Origin: an uncultured Synechococcus sp.
GTDB lineage: Bacteria > Cyanobacteriota > Cyanobacteriia > PCC-6307 > Cyanobiaceae
Assembly: GCA_913057985.1 (NCBI GenBank)
Contig: CAJXPL010000004.1
Span: forward strand, 1-64,000
Direction of reading: 5' to 3'
DNA: 64,000 nt
The notes under the pieces: generated by a model
What the model was told of the DNA's origin: nothing
The model's input: only the letters and a program-made list of their open reading frames with translations
The model's database searches: none
Shown: positions 17,181 through 26,959 of the stretch, one piece after another
Numbering within the stretch: the first letter of the stretch is position 1
Layout: each line of letters opens with the position of its first letter
Made by a program: the position numbers and the translations under genes

Positions 17181-18224
17181 GTGAGGCTGAGGTCCCGTCG
17201 TTGGACATGGCGGCTTGTCTGGGTTGCTATGGCCTGCGCCCTCAGCCTGTCGATGGCGCAGTTGGGATGGAGCGCCAAGGCCGATGTCGACCCGCGGCCC
17301 GCTCCGATCGACTGGGGGTCGGCTCCGGTGGAGCGGGTGGAACCAGCAGGGCCGCCGCTTCGGATCGGCGCCTACGTCACCAACATCAGCGATATCGATC
17401 TCCTGCAGGACCAGTTCTCTGTGGAGATGTTGCTCTGGACCACCTGGGCTGGTGATCCGCAGGCCGATCCCAGTGATCAGCTGATGATCCTGAATGGGAT
17501 TTATGACGGCGACATTCAGCGGTTTGAGCGGGTCAGCCATGAGCAAACTGAAGCCGGGTCTTGGACGCTTTATCGGGTGCGCTCGGCCGTGGTCAAACGC
17601 TGGCGGCTGCAGCGCTATCCCTTCGACGACCAAATTCTGCACATCCAGATCGGTCTGGCTGATCCGCTGGCGTCCGTGAATCTGGATGTTGCTGAACCGG
17701 ATCCCTTTGCTGTGTCTCCCGGTCTGGTGTTGCCGGGCTGGATCTTGAAGCAGCCCGGTGCCTATGCCTCCAGCGTCAGCCTGATGAGTGATCTTGGGCG
17801 CCCGTTGATGGATGGAGAGGTGCTTCGTCGTCAACCGGCCGTGTCGCTTGATCTGCTGATCCAGCGCCGCAGTCTCCTGTTCGTGGCACCTGATTTTCTC
17901 GGCTACATGCTCGCGATCGGGTTGTGCTGCATGAGTTTGCTGATTACCCACAGCCGGGATGATCTGATCCTGGCTGCTGTGGTGTCAGCGGGGGGCAATT
18001 TTGTCTACATCGCTGGGAAGCTGCCGGTCACAGCCATGGCGGGCTTCATCGGCAATCTGCAGCTGATTATTTTCCTGGGGATTTTGTATGTGGTGGCGGC
18101 TGATGAGTTGATTGACAGCCATCTGATTGTTCTCAACGAGCGCGTTTCCCAGGTGTTGCGCGTGCTGCTGTTGCCCAGCTATGTGGGCATCACGCTGCTC
18201 GCCATTTTCATGATCATTCCGTGA
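17181..18224 (+). CDS. Pentameric ligand-gated ion channel homologue
   Basis: This 347-residue protein has the layout of a Cys-loop-type channel without the cysteines, like bacterial GLIC and ELIC. A signal peptide spans about residues 1-34 (VAMACALSLSMAQLGWSAKA). An all-beta extracellular domain (about 55-230) follows, with the diagnostic RYPFDDQ at 145-151 in the position of the Cys loop or Pro loop. Four transmembrane helices lie at about 233-255, 262-279, 287-308 and 325-345. The second, pore-lining helix reads DLILAAVVSAGGNFVYIAGK. The spacing is short for the family but all parts are present. The stop overlaps the next gene's GTG by four bases, so the channel is coupled to a solute-binding-like protein. 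The ligand is unknown. Confidence 0.8.
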   Translation: MRLRSRRWTWRLVWVAMACALSLSMAQLGWSAKADVDPRPAPIDWGSAPVERVEPAGPPLRIGAYVTNISDIDLLQDQFSVEMLLWTTWAGDPQADPSDQLMILNGIYDGDIQRFERVSHEQTEAGSWTLYRVRSAVVKRWRLQRYPFDDQILHIQIGLADPLASVNLDVAEPDPFAVSPGLVLPGWILKQPGAYASSVSLMSDLGRPLMDGEVLRRQPAVSLDLLIQRRSLLFVAPDFLGYMLAIGLCCMSLLITHSRDDLILAAVVSAGGNFVYIAGKLPVTAMAGFIGNLQLIIFLGILYVVAADELIDSHLIVLNERVSQVLRVLLLPSYVGITLLAIFMIIP

Positions 18225-19309
18225 CTGAACCATCCCGCACCGAGATGACGGAGTCGCAGACCAAGGGGCTGGGGGCTCTTTTGACGTCGTTCTTGACGCT
18301 GGTCCTCCTGGCTCTGGGAGCCCTGTTGATTCAGCCCCGGCTGTCGGAACGCCGCGAGCTGCTGCCCGATCGATATGTTCTCACTGTCGATGAAGTTGCA
18401 GCGCTGCCGCAAGGCACGCTTCCCGTGGTGTTGGATCGACGCCTCGGTCAGGATCAGAACGACTTTCGCTTTCGCCTGCTGAAGCTGGTGCTGGAGCGCA
18501 GCAGTACACCATTTGCCCTGGGTTTCAGCTCTGCCGTTCAGCCGCAGGATGAGGCGATTGCAGCGCTCGCGGAAGGGCAGAAGCCGGGTCGGCGGAACCC
18601 TCTGCGGCTCTCGGTTGGTGTTTACGGTGCCGGCCCTGAGTTGAACCGTCGTCTGCGGGCGGTGCCCATTCCGGTGACGGGTGGAATCCTCGGGCTGCGG
18701 GCAGGATGGACCAATCAGGCATCCCTGGCCGAACTGCAAACGATCCGCAGCCTTCAGGACCTCCAAGGCATCGTTTTGGTGCAAGGACTGGGCTGGAGCG
18801 ATGTTGAAATTTTCGATCGTGCTGGGTTGCGCACCTACACCGCCCGGTCGGAAAAATTGCTGCGCTTGGTGAATGACAACCGGGTGCAGTTGTTCCCCCG
18901 CGGTGTGGCGGAACTTGAAGCGGAGGCTTCCGTGGTGAGGTCGTTGTACCCGCAGATGCTGCTGGATCCCCATCTGTTGATTGTTTATCCCTTTGCGGGT
19001 TTCTTCTATGTGGCTCCAGAGAACACGGAGCTGGCAGCCGCGATTCAGACCGGTTTTGAACGGGTGATCGCCGATGGCTCGTACCAGCGCCTTGTTGAAG
19101 AAGCGATCATGACGCCCTGGTTAAGGCGCCAGCTCAAACTGCGGTCGCGAAGGATCCTGGTACTTCAGAATCCTGAGGCGGGTGACGTGTTGGCTGATGT
19201 GAATCCAGACCACTGGATTGTTCCCTGGAATGATCTTCTCAATGGAAGGATCACCAGCGGGAATGATCTCTGCTCGTCTTCGGGATTGAAGCGGCTATGT
19301 GTTAATTAG
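18221..19309 (+). CDS. Membrane-anchored solute-binding-like protein
   Basis: This encodes about 362 residues (GTG at 18221, or an internal ATG at 18245). One N-terminal transmembrane segment (ALLTSFLTLVLLALGALLI) anchors a domain of about 270 residues resembling family 3 periplasmic solute-binding proteins. The cues are the hinge-like IRSLQDLQGIVLVQGLGWSD, FPRGVAELEAEASVVRSLYP, and the C-terminal FFYVAPENTELAAAIQTGFE. No transporter genes adjoin it. Its only partner is the overlapping upstream channel gene, so it may deliver or sense a small ligand for that channel. This functional link is inference. Confidence 0.7.
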   Translation: MTEPSRTEMTESQTKGLGALLTSFLTLVLLALGALLIQPRLSERRELLPDRYVLTVDEVAALPQGTLPVVLDRRLGQDQNDFRFRLLKLVLERSSTPFALGFSSAVQPQDEAIAALAEGQKPGRRNPLRLSVGVYGAGPELNRRLRAVPIPVTGGILGLRAGWTNQASLAELQTIRSLQDLQGIVLVQGLGWSDVEIFDRAGLRTYTARSEKLLRLVNDNRVQLFPRGVAELEAEASVVRSLYPQMLLDPHLLIVYPFAGFFYVAPENTELAAAIQTGFERVIADGSYQRLVEEAIMTPWLRRQLKLRSRRILVLQNPEAGDVLADVNPDHWIVPWNDLLNGRITSGNDLCSSSGLKRLCVN

Positions 19310-19352
19310 ACGCGCATTGAATCCGGCTGATTCAACACGCCGCTGCTTAAAA

Positions 19353-19427
<75 letters not shown>

Positions 19428-19468
19428 CACAAGCAATTTAACATTTGCTCTGAATCTAGCTTGGACGT

Positions 19469-19741
19469 TTGCCCGATACTCCCCGCCCCAAATCTGGCCT
19501 GGATCCCGTCCTACGGGAACGGTTGCTCAAGGAATCACAGACCCCTTGGCGTGGGCTCAGACGGCTCGTCTGGTTCGCTCTCTTTGCCTCCGCTGGACTC
19601 GGCCTGTTCACGATGGCTTTCCGTGCTTCCGCCGGCGACACCGTCGATCTGGCTGACTTCGGCATCCAAGGGGGTGCTCTCCTGCTCTTCACAGGTCTGC
19701 TCTGGTTCGACCGCAACAGGGACAGCAGCAGCGACGCTTGA
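19469..19741 (+). CDS. DUF3493 membrane protein
   Basis: This 90-residue protein has a basic N-terminus (RERLLKESQTPWRGLRRLVW) followed by two membrane spans (ALFASAGLGLFTMAF and IQGGALLLFTGLLWF). This is the DUF3493 pattern, related to the chloroplast PSII assembly factor LPA1/REP27 family, so a role in photosystem biogenesis is plausible. The start is a TTG at 19469. Its last about 200 bases overlap the end of the convergent low-complexity gene. Confidence 0.8.
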   Translation: MPDTPRPKSGLDPVLRERLLKESQTPWRGLRRLVWFALFASAGLGLFTMAFRASAGDTVDLADFGIQGGALLLFTGLLWFDRNRDSSSDA

Positions 19742-20860
19742 TTCGTCGGCATCAACCGCACGGATGTCTTCAGCGTCGTCGTCTTCCGACATGTCGTCTT
19801 GATCCTCTGCCTCGACGGGTTCCAGCGCTTCGGGCTCGACGTCATCAGACTCTTCAGCCGTCGCGGTGTTGATGGCTGTACGTTTGCCGTCTGGCTCTTC
19901 GCTAACAGGGCTGATGTCGGCGGTGTTGACGTCTTCAGTGCTGCCGTCCGGTTCCGGCGTGGTGTCTTCCTCGTCTTCCACGTCTTCCACGTCCATGGCC
20001 TCATCGGCGTCCTGATCGGGTGTTGGAGCAGCCTCTTCAGCGTCATTAGACGACTCGTCGTTAGCTCGAGCTTCGGCAACGACGGGCTCAGGAGCTGTTT
20101 CGGAATCAGCTTCGTCAGACACTGCAGCCGTCACCGGATTGTCGGCTGAACTTTCCCCGTCGGGTGCTTCGTTGTCAGTGCTGGCTTGATCAGTAGTGGC
20201 TTGATCCGTGCTGTCTTCCACCCCGATGGCCTGGTTGGGCTCTTGCTTGATCGGCTCTACTACAGGCTCCGGCCACTCCAGGCCAGGGAGGTTGAGCAAC
20301 TGCAGGCCCAGGCTGGTGCGTTGCGTTGCCAGAGCATCAGCACGAAAAGCCGAATCGGCAGGGGCGACGGTTGCTGGTGATCCAAGCAACAGCGCTGCGG
20401 CTTGAATCAGCTGCTGCACCTGCCACACCATCAAGGCCAGCAATGGGCTGACCAACAGCAGGGTGACCAGTCGAGACTGACCCGAAACCGGGGAAAACTC
20501 ACTGGCGAGCACCGCTGAATCGTCCAGCCACCAGAGGATGGGCAGCAGGATGACAGCGGCCATCACCACGGCGACGCGACTGCTCAGGCCGCCATGCGAT
20601 GCACTGATGCGGAGTTGATCACTGCTGCGGCTGGCCAGCGGCTGACGCACCAGCAGTAGCGACCCCCAGTCGGCGGGCCGTCGCCACAAGGCGACGGCTG
20701 GGGCCAGGACCCCGACGCCCCAGATCAGAACTCGCTCCACACCAGGCACTGGGCCTGGATCCGCTCCGGCCAGCACCAGGCGGATCAGCAGCAGCTCCAG
20801 GGGGATGGCTCCAAGAGCCAGGCACTGAAGCCAGAGCAGGGGCTCGCTGCGGGGCTGCAC
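19535..20860 (-). CDS. Low-complexity-tail membrane protein
   Basis: This 441-residue protein has a membrane N-terminal half. Hydrophobic spans are near residues 8-30, 42-58, 98-112 and 132-158. A very acidic tail of about 230 residues follows, dominated by E, D, S, T, P and A (for example VEDVEDEEDTTPEPDGSTED). Proteins of this kind occur behind infB in marine cyanobacteria. It starts 15 bases after the infB stop on the same strand, so it closes the nusA-infB operon. The last 207 bases are antisense to the DUF3493 gene, so its true end is less certain than its start. The function is unknown. Confidence 0.75.
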   Translation of the reverse strand: MQPRSEPLLWLQCLALGAIPLELLLIRLVLAGADPGPVPGVERVLIWGVGVLAPAVALWRRPADWGSLLLVRQPLASRSSDQLRISASHGGLSSRVAVVMAAVILLPILWWLDDSAVLASEFSPVSGQSRLVTLLLVSPLLALMVWQVQQLIQAAALLLGSPATVAPADSAFRADALATQRTSLGLQLLNLPGLEWPEPVVEPIKQEPNQAIGVEDSTDQATTDQASTDNEAPDGESSADNPVTAAVSDEADSETAPEPVVAEARANDESSNDAEEAAPTPDQDADEAMDVEDVEDEEDTTPEPDGSTEDVNTADISPVSEEPDGKRTAINTATAEESDDVEPEALEPVEAEDQDDMSEDDDAEDIRAVDADESSVAAAVPVAVEPEQTCEEQESTPLDAEVSQIDGVAGGSTESHREQAESSGGKESEPDEPSEPTPRGL

Positions 20861-20874
20861 GGTCGCTTGCGGGG

Positions 20875-23800
20875 TCAGGTGGTGAGTTTGCGGCGTTGGG
20901 TGACCATCTTGAAGGCTTCAATGCGATCCCCTTCTTCCCAGTTGGCGAACCGATCGGTGCCGACACCGCATTCGAAGCCCGTGGCCACTTCCTTGACGTC
21001 GTCCTTGTTGCGACGCAGGGAATCGAGGTCGCCCTCGTAAACCACCTGTTTGCCTCGGTGCACCCGCACCCGGCAGTTGCGATGCAGCTTGCCAGTGGTG
21101 ACGTAACAGCCGGCCACGGCGCTCTTGCCGATGGTGAAAACGGCGCGCACCTCGGCTTCGCCCAGGGCTTCCTCCACCAGTTCCGGTTCCAGCAGACCTT
21201 CCATCGCCATCTGGATGTCTTCCAGAAGCTTGTAGATCACGTCGTAATCGCGAACGTCAACGCCGGTGGCATCCGCAGCTTTCTTGGCGCCGGAGGCCAT
21301 GGAGGTGTTGAAGCCCACGATCACCGCGCCGGAGGCAGCTGCCAGGTCGACGTCGGTTTCGGTGATCTCGCCAGGGGCCGAGAGCAGCACCCTCACCTGC
21401 ACCTCATCCTTGGGCAGCTGCTCGAGCGATCCGAGGATGGCTTCCACAGAGCCCTGAACGTCGGCTTTGAGAATCAGGTTGAGTTCCTTGAGCTCGCCTT
21501 CATTGGCCTGGCCGGACATGGCCGTGAGCGAGACGCGTCGTGACGCCATCTGCTGAGCCAGTCGGGTGGCACGGGCATCGGAGGCGCGATCGCCCACAAC
21601 CGCACGGGCCGATTTCTCGTCGGGGTACACCTCGAACTCGTCACCGGCGGTGGGCACCTCGCTGAAGCCCAGGGCCTCCACCGCAAAGGAAGGACCAGCT
21701 TCCTTGAGCCGTTGGCGGTTGTCGTCCACCATGGCGCGCACTTTGCCCAGCACCGGGCCAGCGGCCAGAACGTCGCCGGTCTTGAGGGTGCCGTTCTGCA
21801 CCAGCAGCGTGGCCACAGGGCCTTTGGCTTTGTCGAGGTGAGCTTCGATCACGGTGCCCCGGGCCAGACGATCCGGGTTGGCCTGCAGGTCTTCCACTTC
21901 GGTGACCAGCAGCAGCATCTCCAGCAGCTTGTCGATGTTTTCGCCCTTGATGGCGCTCACCGGCACCATCACCACATCGCCGCCCCAGTCTTCCGCCAGG
22001 AGGTTCTGCTCAGACAGCTCCTGTTTCACCCGTTCGGGCGATGAGCCTTCCTTGTCGATCTTGTTGATCGCCACCACGATCGGCACTTCCGCGGCCCGGG
22101 CGTGGCTGATGGCTTCCAGGGTCTGCGGCCTGACGCCGTCATCGGCGGCCACCACCAGCACAGCCACGTCGGTCACCTTGGTGCCGCGGGCTCGCATGGC
22201 CGTGAACGCTTCGTGGCCCGGAGTGTCCAGGAAGGTGAGCTTCCGCTGCTCGTTGTTGTGCTCGATCTCAACCTGATAAGCACCGATGTGCTGCGTGATG
22301 CCGCCGGCCTCACCCGCAGCGACGCGGGCCTGACGGATGGCATCCAGAAGGCTGGTTTTGCCGTGGTCGACGTGGCCCATGACGGTGACCACGGGCGGAC
22401 GCCGGATCAGGTGAGCCTTGTCGGCCTCTTCGATCATTTCGACGGTCTTCTTGGCCGCCTCCTCCACGTCGTCCTGCAGCACCGGCACGCCGAATTCGTC
22501 GGCGACGGCCTCGATCGTTGGCATGTCCAGGGTCTGGGTGACCGTGGCGATGATCCCTTTGAAGAACAGGGATTTGATGATTTCTGAGCTTTCGACGCTC
22601 AGCATGTCCGCCAGTTCCTGCACCGTGAGGTTGTCCTCCGGCACCACGATCATTTCGGGCCGCACCTGCTTGGCTTCCCGGGCTGCCCGCAGCTCCATGG
22701 CACGCCGGCGCTGACGCTGACGGGCGGTTTCCTTCTTGCGCTTGCGCATTGCCGCCACCGGCTTCGGTGCGGTGCGCTGTTGCGACTTGGGCTTGGCGGG
22801 ACGCGCCAGGCTCGCCGAGAGAACCATGTTCTCCTGCCCGCCGGCGAAGCCGCCGGTCTGTGCCGCCAGGGAATCGTCGTTCTCGCCGATGATGTGCACC
22901 TTCTGGCGCTGCTTCTGCGGCGAGCGGCTGCGCAGAGCATCGAGCCGGGCGCTGTCATCCCAGTCGGGCCGCCCAGGCCGCCGTTGGCCACCAGGACCGC
23001 CTGGGCGGAAGCTGGGTCGACGGGGTGCTGAGGGGGCGTTCGGACGCGCCACGGGCGGGGTGGCCGTTCCTGCACCTGCACCAGCTTTGGTGGGTGCATC
23101 GGGACGACGGGGTGCCGGTGCTGTGGGCCTGCCGACAGGCTTCTGCAGCTGCATGAGCTCACCGGGAGCTGCTGGTTTGCGCATTCCAGCGGGCATGCCG
23201 GGGCGTCCAGGTGCTCCCGGCCGGGTGGGTGCGCCCGGACGACCGCTACCGGTGGTGCTGCCGTCGCGACGAATCGGCTTGCCGACCAGTTCCAGGGTAT
23301 TGCCGCTGCGGGGAGGCATCCCGGGGCGACCCTGGCGGGTTGGGGCTCCCGGACGGCTGGGACTACCCTGGCGTTGAGGCACGCCGGTGCCAGCAGGACG
23401 ACGGGGCACAGGTTTGCCGACCAGTTCAGGTCGGGGGGTGGGCCGTGAGGGTGCTCCGGGTTTCGCGGGAGCGCCGGCACGGGTGGGTGCACCTGGCCGA
23501 GACGGGGCCCCAGCGCGGATGATCTGTGGCTTGGGCTGACCCTGGCCAGGGGTGGGCCGCGCTGGGCTTCCAGCACCTGCGGGGCGTGGCGTCGGGCGAG
23601 CCGGTGTGGGCCGCGGCGTGGGTGCCGTGGGTTTGGCAGCAGCCTTGGGCTTGCTCACCAGTTCCGGTTTGCCCGCAGCAGGCTTGCTGACGACCTGAGG
23701 CTTGGCCGCGGCAGGCCGCGGCACGGGCTTTGCCGCCGTTGGTCGCGCCGGGGCTGCGGGGGGTTTCTGAGGAGCGGCGGGCCGCGCCGGTGCTGCCGAT

Positions 23801-24216
23801 GCTTTCACCGGAGCCGGTGCGGGCTTGCTGATCACCGGTTTGGGCGTGGCGGCTGCGGGAGGCTTGGGGGCTGCCTGTGGTTTGGCAGCCGCTGCCACGG
23901 GTTTGGTGACCACGGGCTTGGCGACCGGTTTGCTCACCGCCGGGGTGGGCTTGCTTGGCGCGGCGGGGGCCGCTTTCTTCACCGAGAGGATGGCCTTGCC
24001 AGCTGCGGGCTTTGCAGGTGCCGCGGCAGCGGGTTTGGCACCATTCCCGCCTTTGCCAAGCAGCGAACGGATCTTTCCGGCTTCAGCGTCACTGATCGAG
24101 CTGCTGTGGCTCTTCGCAGCGATTGACAGCTTTTCAGCCGCATCCAGCACGTCCTTGTTCTCAAGGCCGAGGTCCTTGGACAGCTCGTAAATTCTGACTT
24201 TGCCGCTGCTGGTCAT
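20875..24216 (-). CDS. infB: Translation initiation factor IF-2
   Basis: This 1113-residue GTPase brings formyl-Met-tRNA to the small ribosomal subunit. An N-terminal domain begins with [20 protein letters not shown]. About residues 60-480 are a Pro/Ala/Lys/Gly-rich linker typical of cyanobacterial IF-2. The G domain follows, with [18 protein letters not shown] (G1), DTPGHEAF (G3) and NKIDK (G4), then the beta barrels and C-terminal fMet-tRNA domain ([19 protein letters not shown]). The linker explains the strong compositional bias at 22.9-24.0 kb. Confidence 0.96.
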   Translation of the reverse strand: MTSSGKVRIYELSKDLGLENKDVLDAAEKLSIAAKSHSSSISDAEAGKIRSLLGKGGNGAKPAAAAPAKPAAGKAILSVKKAAPAAPSKPTPAVSKPVAKPVVTKPVAAAAKPQAAPKPPAAATPKPVISKPAPAPVKASAAPARPAAPQKPPAAPARPTAAKPVPRPAAAKPQVVSKPAAGKPELVSKPKAAAKPTAPTPRPTPARPTPRPAGAGSPARPTPGQGQPKPQIIRAGAPSRPGAPTRAGAPAKPGAPSRPTPRPELVGKPVPRRPAGTGVPQRQGSPSRPGAPTRQGRPGMPPRSGNTLELVGKPIRRDGSTTGSGRPGAPTRPGAPGRPGMPAGMRKPAAPGELMQLQKPVGRPTAPAPRRPDAPTKAGAGAGTATPPVARPNAPSAPRRPSFRPGGPGGQRRPGRPDWDDSARLDALRSRSPQKQRQKVHIIGENDDSLAAQTGGFAGGQENMVLSASLARPAKPKSQQRTAPKPVAAMRKRKKETARQRQRRRAMELRAAREAKQVRPEMIVVPEDNLTVQELADMLSVESSEIIKSLFFKGIIATVTQTLDMPTIEAVADEFGVPVLQDDVEEAAKKTVEMIEEADKAHLIRRPPVVTVMGHVDHGKTSLLDAIRQARVAAGEAGGITQHIGAYQVEIEHNNEQRKLTFLDTPGHEAFTAMRARGTKVTDVAVLVVAADDGVRPQTLEAISHARAAEVPIVVAINKIDKEGSSPERVKQELSEQNLLAEDWGGDVVMVPVSAIKGENIDKLLEMLLLVTEVEDLQANPDRLARGTVIEAHLDKAKGPVATLLVQNGTLKTGDVLAAGPVLGKVRAMVDDNRQRLKEAGPSFAVEALGFSEVPTAGDEFEVYPDEKSARAVVGDRASDARATRLAQQMASRRVSLTAMSGQANEGELKELNLILKADVQGSVEAILGSLEQLPKDEVQVRVLLSAPGEITETDVDLAAASGAVIVGFNTSMASGAKKAADATGVDVRDYDVIYKLLEDIQMAMEGLLEPELVEEALGEAEVRAVFTIGKSAVAGCYVTTGKLHRNCRVRVHRGKQVVYEGDLDSLRRNKDDVKEVATGFECGVGTDRFANWEEGDRIEAFKMVTQRRKLTT

Positions 24217-24285
24217 TCAGTTCGGGTCTCCGATCGGTCCGGGCATGGAATGCCGCGGTGGCCACGCACAACGTGGGGCCAATGT

Positions 24286-24564
24286 TCAGTCTGCCTCAGC
24301 GGATTCACCAACGCTTTGGTTAAGCCGCTGTTTCAACACCGCAAGCACTGTTTCGGGCACCTGACAACGCAGGGCTTTCTGCAGGCGTTTGCGACGGGTC
24401 GCCTCCTCAAGGCAGTTCTCCTCGCGGCAGAGATAGGCCGAACGGCCCATCCCTTGATCGAGGCGAACTCCGTCCTGATGGTCGCGGATCACCCTCCAGA
24501 GTTGGCGGCGATCCAAGAGCTGGCGGCAGGCCACGCAGCGACGCAGGACGGGGCGGTCACTCAC
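24286..24564 (-). CDS. ylxR: YlxR/RnpM-family RNA-binding protein
   Basis: This 92-residue DUF448 protein has the RRCVACRQLLDRRQLWRVIR start, GRSAYLCREENCLEEATRRK and KALRCQVPE. This is the standard YlxR fold, and the family has been shown to bind the RNase P RNA in Bacillus. It lies between nusA (four-base overlap, ATG at 24564) and infB, its usual place in bacteria. Confidence 0.93.
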   Translation of the reverse strand: MSDRPVLRRCVACRQLLDRRQLWRVIRDHQDGVRLDQGMGRSAYLCREENCLEEATRRKRLQKALRCQVPETVLAVLKQRLNQSVGESAEAD

Positions 24565-26012
24565 CGGACCTGCTCCTGATCGGGCTCGGCATCAGCCTCA
24601 GCCGCTGCGTCCGTGCTTTCAGCCTCGGCATCGAACTCGGTTTCGCTGCCGGCTTCCACCTGAGCGGGCTCCTCCTCAGAGAACTCCTGCTCGGCCTGCT
24701 CTTCGCTGTACTCCTCTTCGTCTTCGGGCAGCGGATACAGCTCCCGCAGGCGTGCATCCTCTTCCGCCCGAGCGGCCTGTTCAGCGGCCAGCCGTTCTTC
24801 GGCTTGCTGCTGGAGGGCTTCCTCCTCCTCCCGCTGGGAGATCAGCTCTGCCACCACGGCATCCTCAGCCTCTTGGTCGTATTCGGTGGAGTTCTTGATG
24901 TCGATCTTCCAGCCGGTGAGTCGGGCGGCCAAACGCACGTTCTGGCCTTCGCGGCCGATGGCCAGGCTCAGCTGATCGGGGGGCACCAGCACGTGGGCGT
25001 GCTGGCCCACTGGATCCACCAGGCGCACCATTTCCACCCGAGCGGGGCTGAGGGAGTTGGCGATGTACTGGCCCGGATCCTGCGACCAGCGGATCACGTC
25101 GATTTTTTCTCCACGCAGTTCGTTCACCACCTGCTGAATGCGGGAGCCGCGGGCGCCGATGCAGGCGCCGACGGGATCCACCTCGCGTTCGATGCTGTCG
25201 ACGGCCACCTTGGTGCGGGGGCCCACGGAACGGGAGGGGGGATTGGCCTCACGGGCCACGGCCACGATCCGAACGGACCCTTCCTGAATTTCGGGGACTT
25301 CGTTCTCGAACAGGTAGACCACCAAACCGGCATTGGAGCGGCTGACGAACAGCTGCGGTCCCCGGCGGGGCACTTCGCTCACCTCTTTCAGAAACACCTT
25401 GAAGGTGGCGTTGGCGCGGTAGTTGTCGTTGGGCAGTTGATCGCGCCGGGGGAGTTCAGCCTCCACTTCCGGACGGCCGAGGCCTGAGCTGACAGCCATG
25501 ATCACCGATTGGCGCTCGAAGCGGATCACCCGGGCCGTCAGCACCGGATCCTCCAGATCAGCGAATTCCTCCTGGATCATGCGGCGCTGCTGATCACGCA
25601 GCTTCTGGGCCAGCACCTGCTTGGTGGTGGCGGCGGCCATCCGGCCGAAGTCCTCTTTCTCTGGGGTGACATCCAGCACCACCGTGTCGCCCACCTGGGC
25701 GTCATCGGCCACCTGCCTCACCTCGGCGATCGCGATCTGGTGGTCTTCGCTCTCCACCTCATCAACAATGATCTTGCTGGCGAGAACCCGGTAGCCCTCC
25801 TCCTCAAGGTCGAGGCCAACGTCAAAGTTGCTGAAGTACTCCTCATCAAAGGGGTCTTCGCTGATGCCGATGTACAGGGTGCGCCGGTAGCGCTCATAGC
25901 CCTTCAGCAGGGCCTCCCGCAGGGCCGCTTCCACCACCTGGGGAGGCAGCTTCTTCTCTTCACTGATGTCGTCGATCAGGTTGCTAAGGCCGGGAAGCAG
26001 GACGAGAGCCAT
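24561..26012 (-). CDS. nusA: Transcription elongation/termination factor NusA
   Basis: This 483-residue protein has an N-terminal RNA-polymerase-binding domain (about 1-125), an S1 domain, and two KH domains (IGARGSRIQQVVNELRGEKI and AIGREGQNVRLAARLTGWKI). A strongly acidic tail of about 100 residues ends EADAEPDQEQVR. It binds nascent RNA and modulates pausing. It overlaps ylxR by four bases, and rimP lies upstream. Confidence 0.96.
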   Translation of the reverse strand: MALVLLPGLSNLIDDISEEKKLPPQVVEAALREALLKGYERYRRTLYIGISEDPFDEEYFSNFDVGLDLEEEGYRVLASKIIVDEVESEDHQIAIAEVRQVADDAQVGDTVVLDVTPEKEDFGRMAAATTKQVLAQKLRDQQRRMIQEEFADLEDPVLTARVIRFERQSVIMAVSSGLGRPEVEAELPRRDQLPNDNYRANATFKVFLKEVSEVPRRGPQLFVSRSNAGLVVYLFENEVPEIQEGSVRIVAVAREANPPSRSVGPRTKVAVDSIEREVDPVGACIGARGSRIQQVVNELRGEKIDVIRWSQDPGQYIANSLSPARVEMVRLVDPVGQHAHVLVPPDQLSLAIGREGQNVRLAARLTGWKIDIKNSTEYDQEAEDAVVAELISQREEEEALQQQAEERLAAEQAARAEEDARLRELYPLPEDEEEYSEEQAEQEFSEEEPAQVEAGSETEFDAEAESTDAAAEADAEPDQEQVR

Positions 26013-26066
26013 CGCGTCGGGTTAGGAGAAAAGAAGGGGGCGGTTGCAGGGGAGTGAACGCTGGGT

Positions 26067-26534
26067 TCAGCTGCCTGGACTCGTGAGGCGGACACCGATC
26101 ACGCAATCCCGGGGAATCCGTTTGATTCGCCCGCGAATGTTGATCTGCAGCGTGTCGGCGTCGCGTTCGAGCAAGAGGCCATCCAGGCGTTGCTCGCTGT
26201 CGTCCTTGTCGCGGTGATGAACCTCCACGGGGAACCCACGGAAGGTTTCAAAGTCGCGATCGCTGGACAGCTGGTCGCCGATGCCGGGACTGCTGATCTC
26301 CAGAACATACGCGTCAGTGAGCAGGGTGGAGGCCTCAATGGCATCCCCCAGCACGCCACTGAAACCGGCGCAGTCGTCAAGGCTCACATCCGCTCCACTG
26401 CTGTGGCGGATCTGCACTTCCAGGGTCATCGGGCTCATGTGGGTGAGCAGCTGGATGCCGCAAAGGGCAAAGCCTTTGCTGGCGGCCACATCGGTGACCA
26501 GCGTTTCGAGATTCGGAAGCAGAGGATGAGGCAA
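26067..26534 (-). CDS. rimP: Ribosome maturation factor RimP
   Basis: This 155-residue protein assists 30S assembly. The N-terminal domain (DVAASKGFALCGIQLL, DVSLDDCAGFSGVLGDAIE, YVLEISSPGIGDQL) and the small C-terminal SH3-like barrel ending RIKRIPRDCVIGVRL match RimP. It heads the rimP-nusA-ylxR-infB operon. A seven-pair hairpin (ATCTCCC, loop GCA, GGGAGAT) lies in the leader at 26584-26600. Confidence 0.93.
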   Translation of the reverse strand: MPHPLLPNLETLVTDVAASKGFALCGIQLLTHMSPMTLEVQIRHSSGADVSLDDCAGFSGVLGDAIEASTLLTDAYVLEISSPGIGDQLSSDRDFETFRGFPVEVHHRDKDDSEQRLDGLLLERDADTLQINIRGRIKRIPRDCVIGVRLTSPGS

Positions 26535-26644
26535 CGCGAACTGAGGGCGGACGTCGGCCCGACGTGCATTTCAGTTGTGACCGATCTCCCGCAGGGAGAT
26601 GCCCGTCGGACACACCTTCAATGTACGGGACCGTCCGCCCGCCG

Positions 26645-26914
26645 TCAGCTTTTGCCCAGATCGATGGCTGGTGCATCGGGAAAGGCGTCGCCCGGCTGTT
26701 CAGCGCCGCGCCCGTCGGAATCCTGATTGATCCAGAGGCGTCGACGCTCCGGATCGGTCACGTACTGGCAGACGCGGCTCCAGAGTTTGCTGCGGCTGCC
26801 CTGGGGGCCATTGCTGAACGTCACCACATCGGGAAGGCCAGGGCGATCTTCGATCACGACCTGGCAGAGCTCACAGCGTTGTGAGCGGCGGTTTCGCTCA
26901 AGGGTGAAGCTCAC
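26645..26914 (-). CDS. Conserved hypothetical, CxxC protein
   Basis: This 89-residue protein begins with LERNRRSQRCELCQVVIEDR and contains a third cysteine in WSRVCQYV and the phrase TDPERRRLWINQD. The CxxC with a later single cysteine could bind metal or iron-sulfur, but one ligand short is unusual. It lies 110 bases upstream of rimP on the same strand and may share its transcript. The family is not recognised. Confidence 0.6.
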   Translation of the reverse strand: MSFTLERNRRSQRCELCQVVIEDRPGLPDVVTFSNGPQGSRSKLWSRVCQYVTDPERRRLWINQDSDGRGAEQPGDAFPDAPAIDLGKS

Positions 26915-26959
26915 AAAACCGCCTGACCTTAAGCAGAGGACGCAAGAGCCGCTGTGTGA

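Noticed and set aside
22900..24050. Possible repeat array or CRISPR-like region
   Set aside because: The repetitive look is the Pro/Ala/Lys-rich linker of IF-2. The repeats are degenerate codons with no spacers or regular period.
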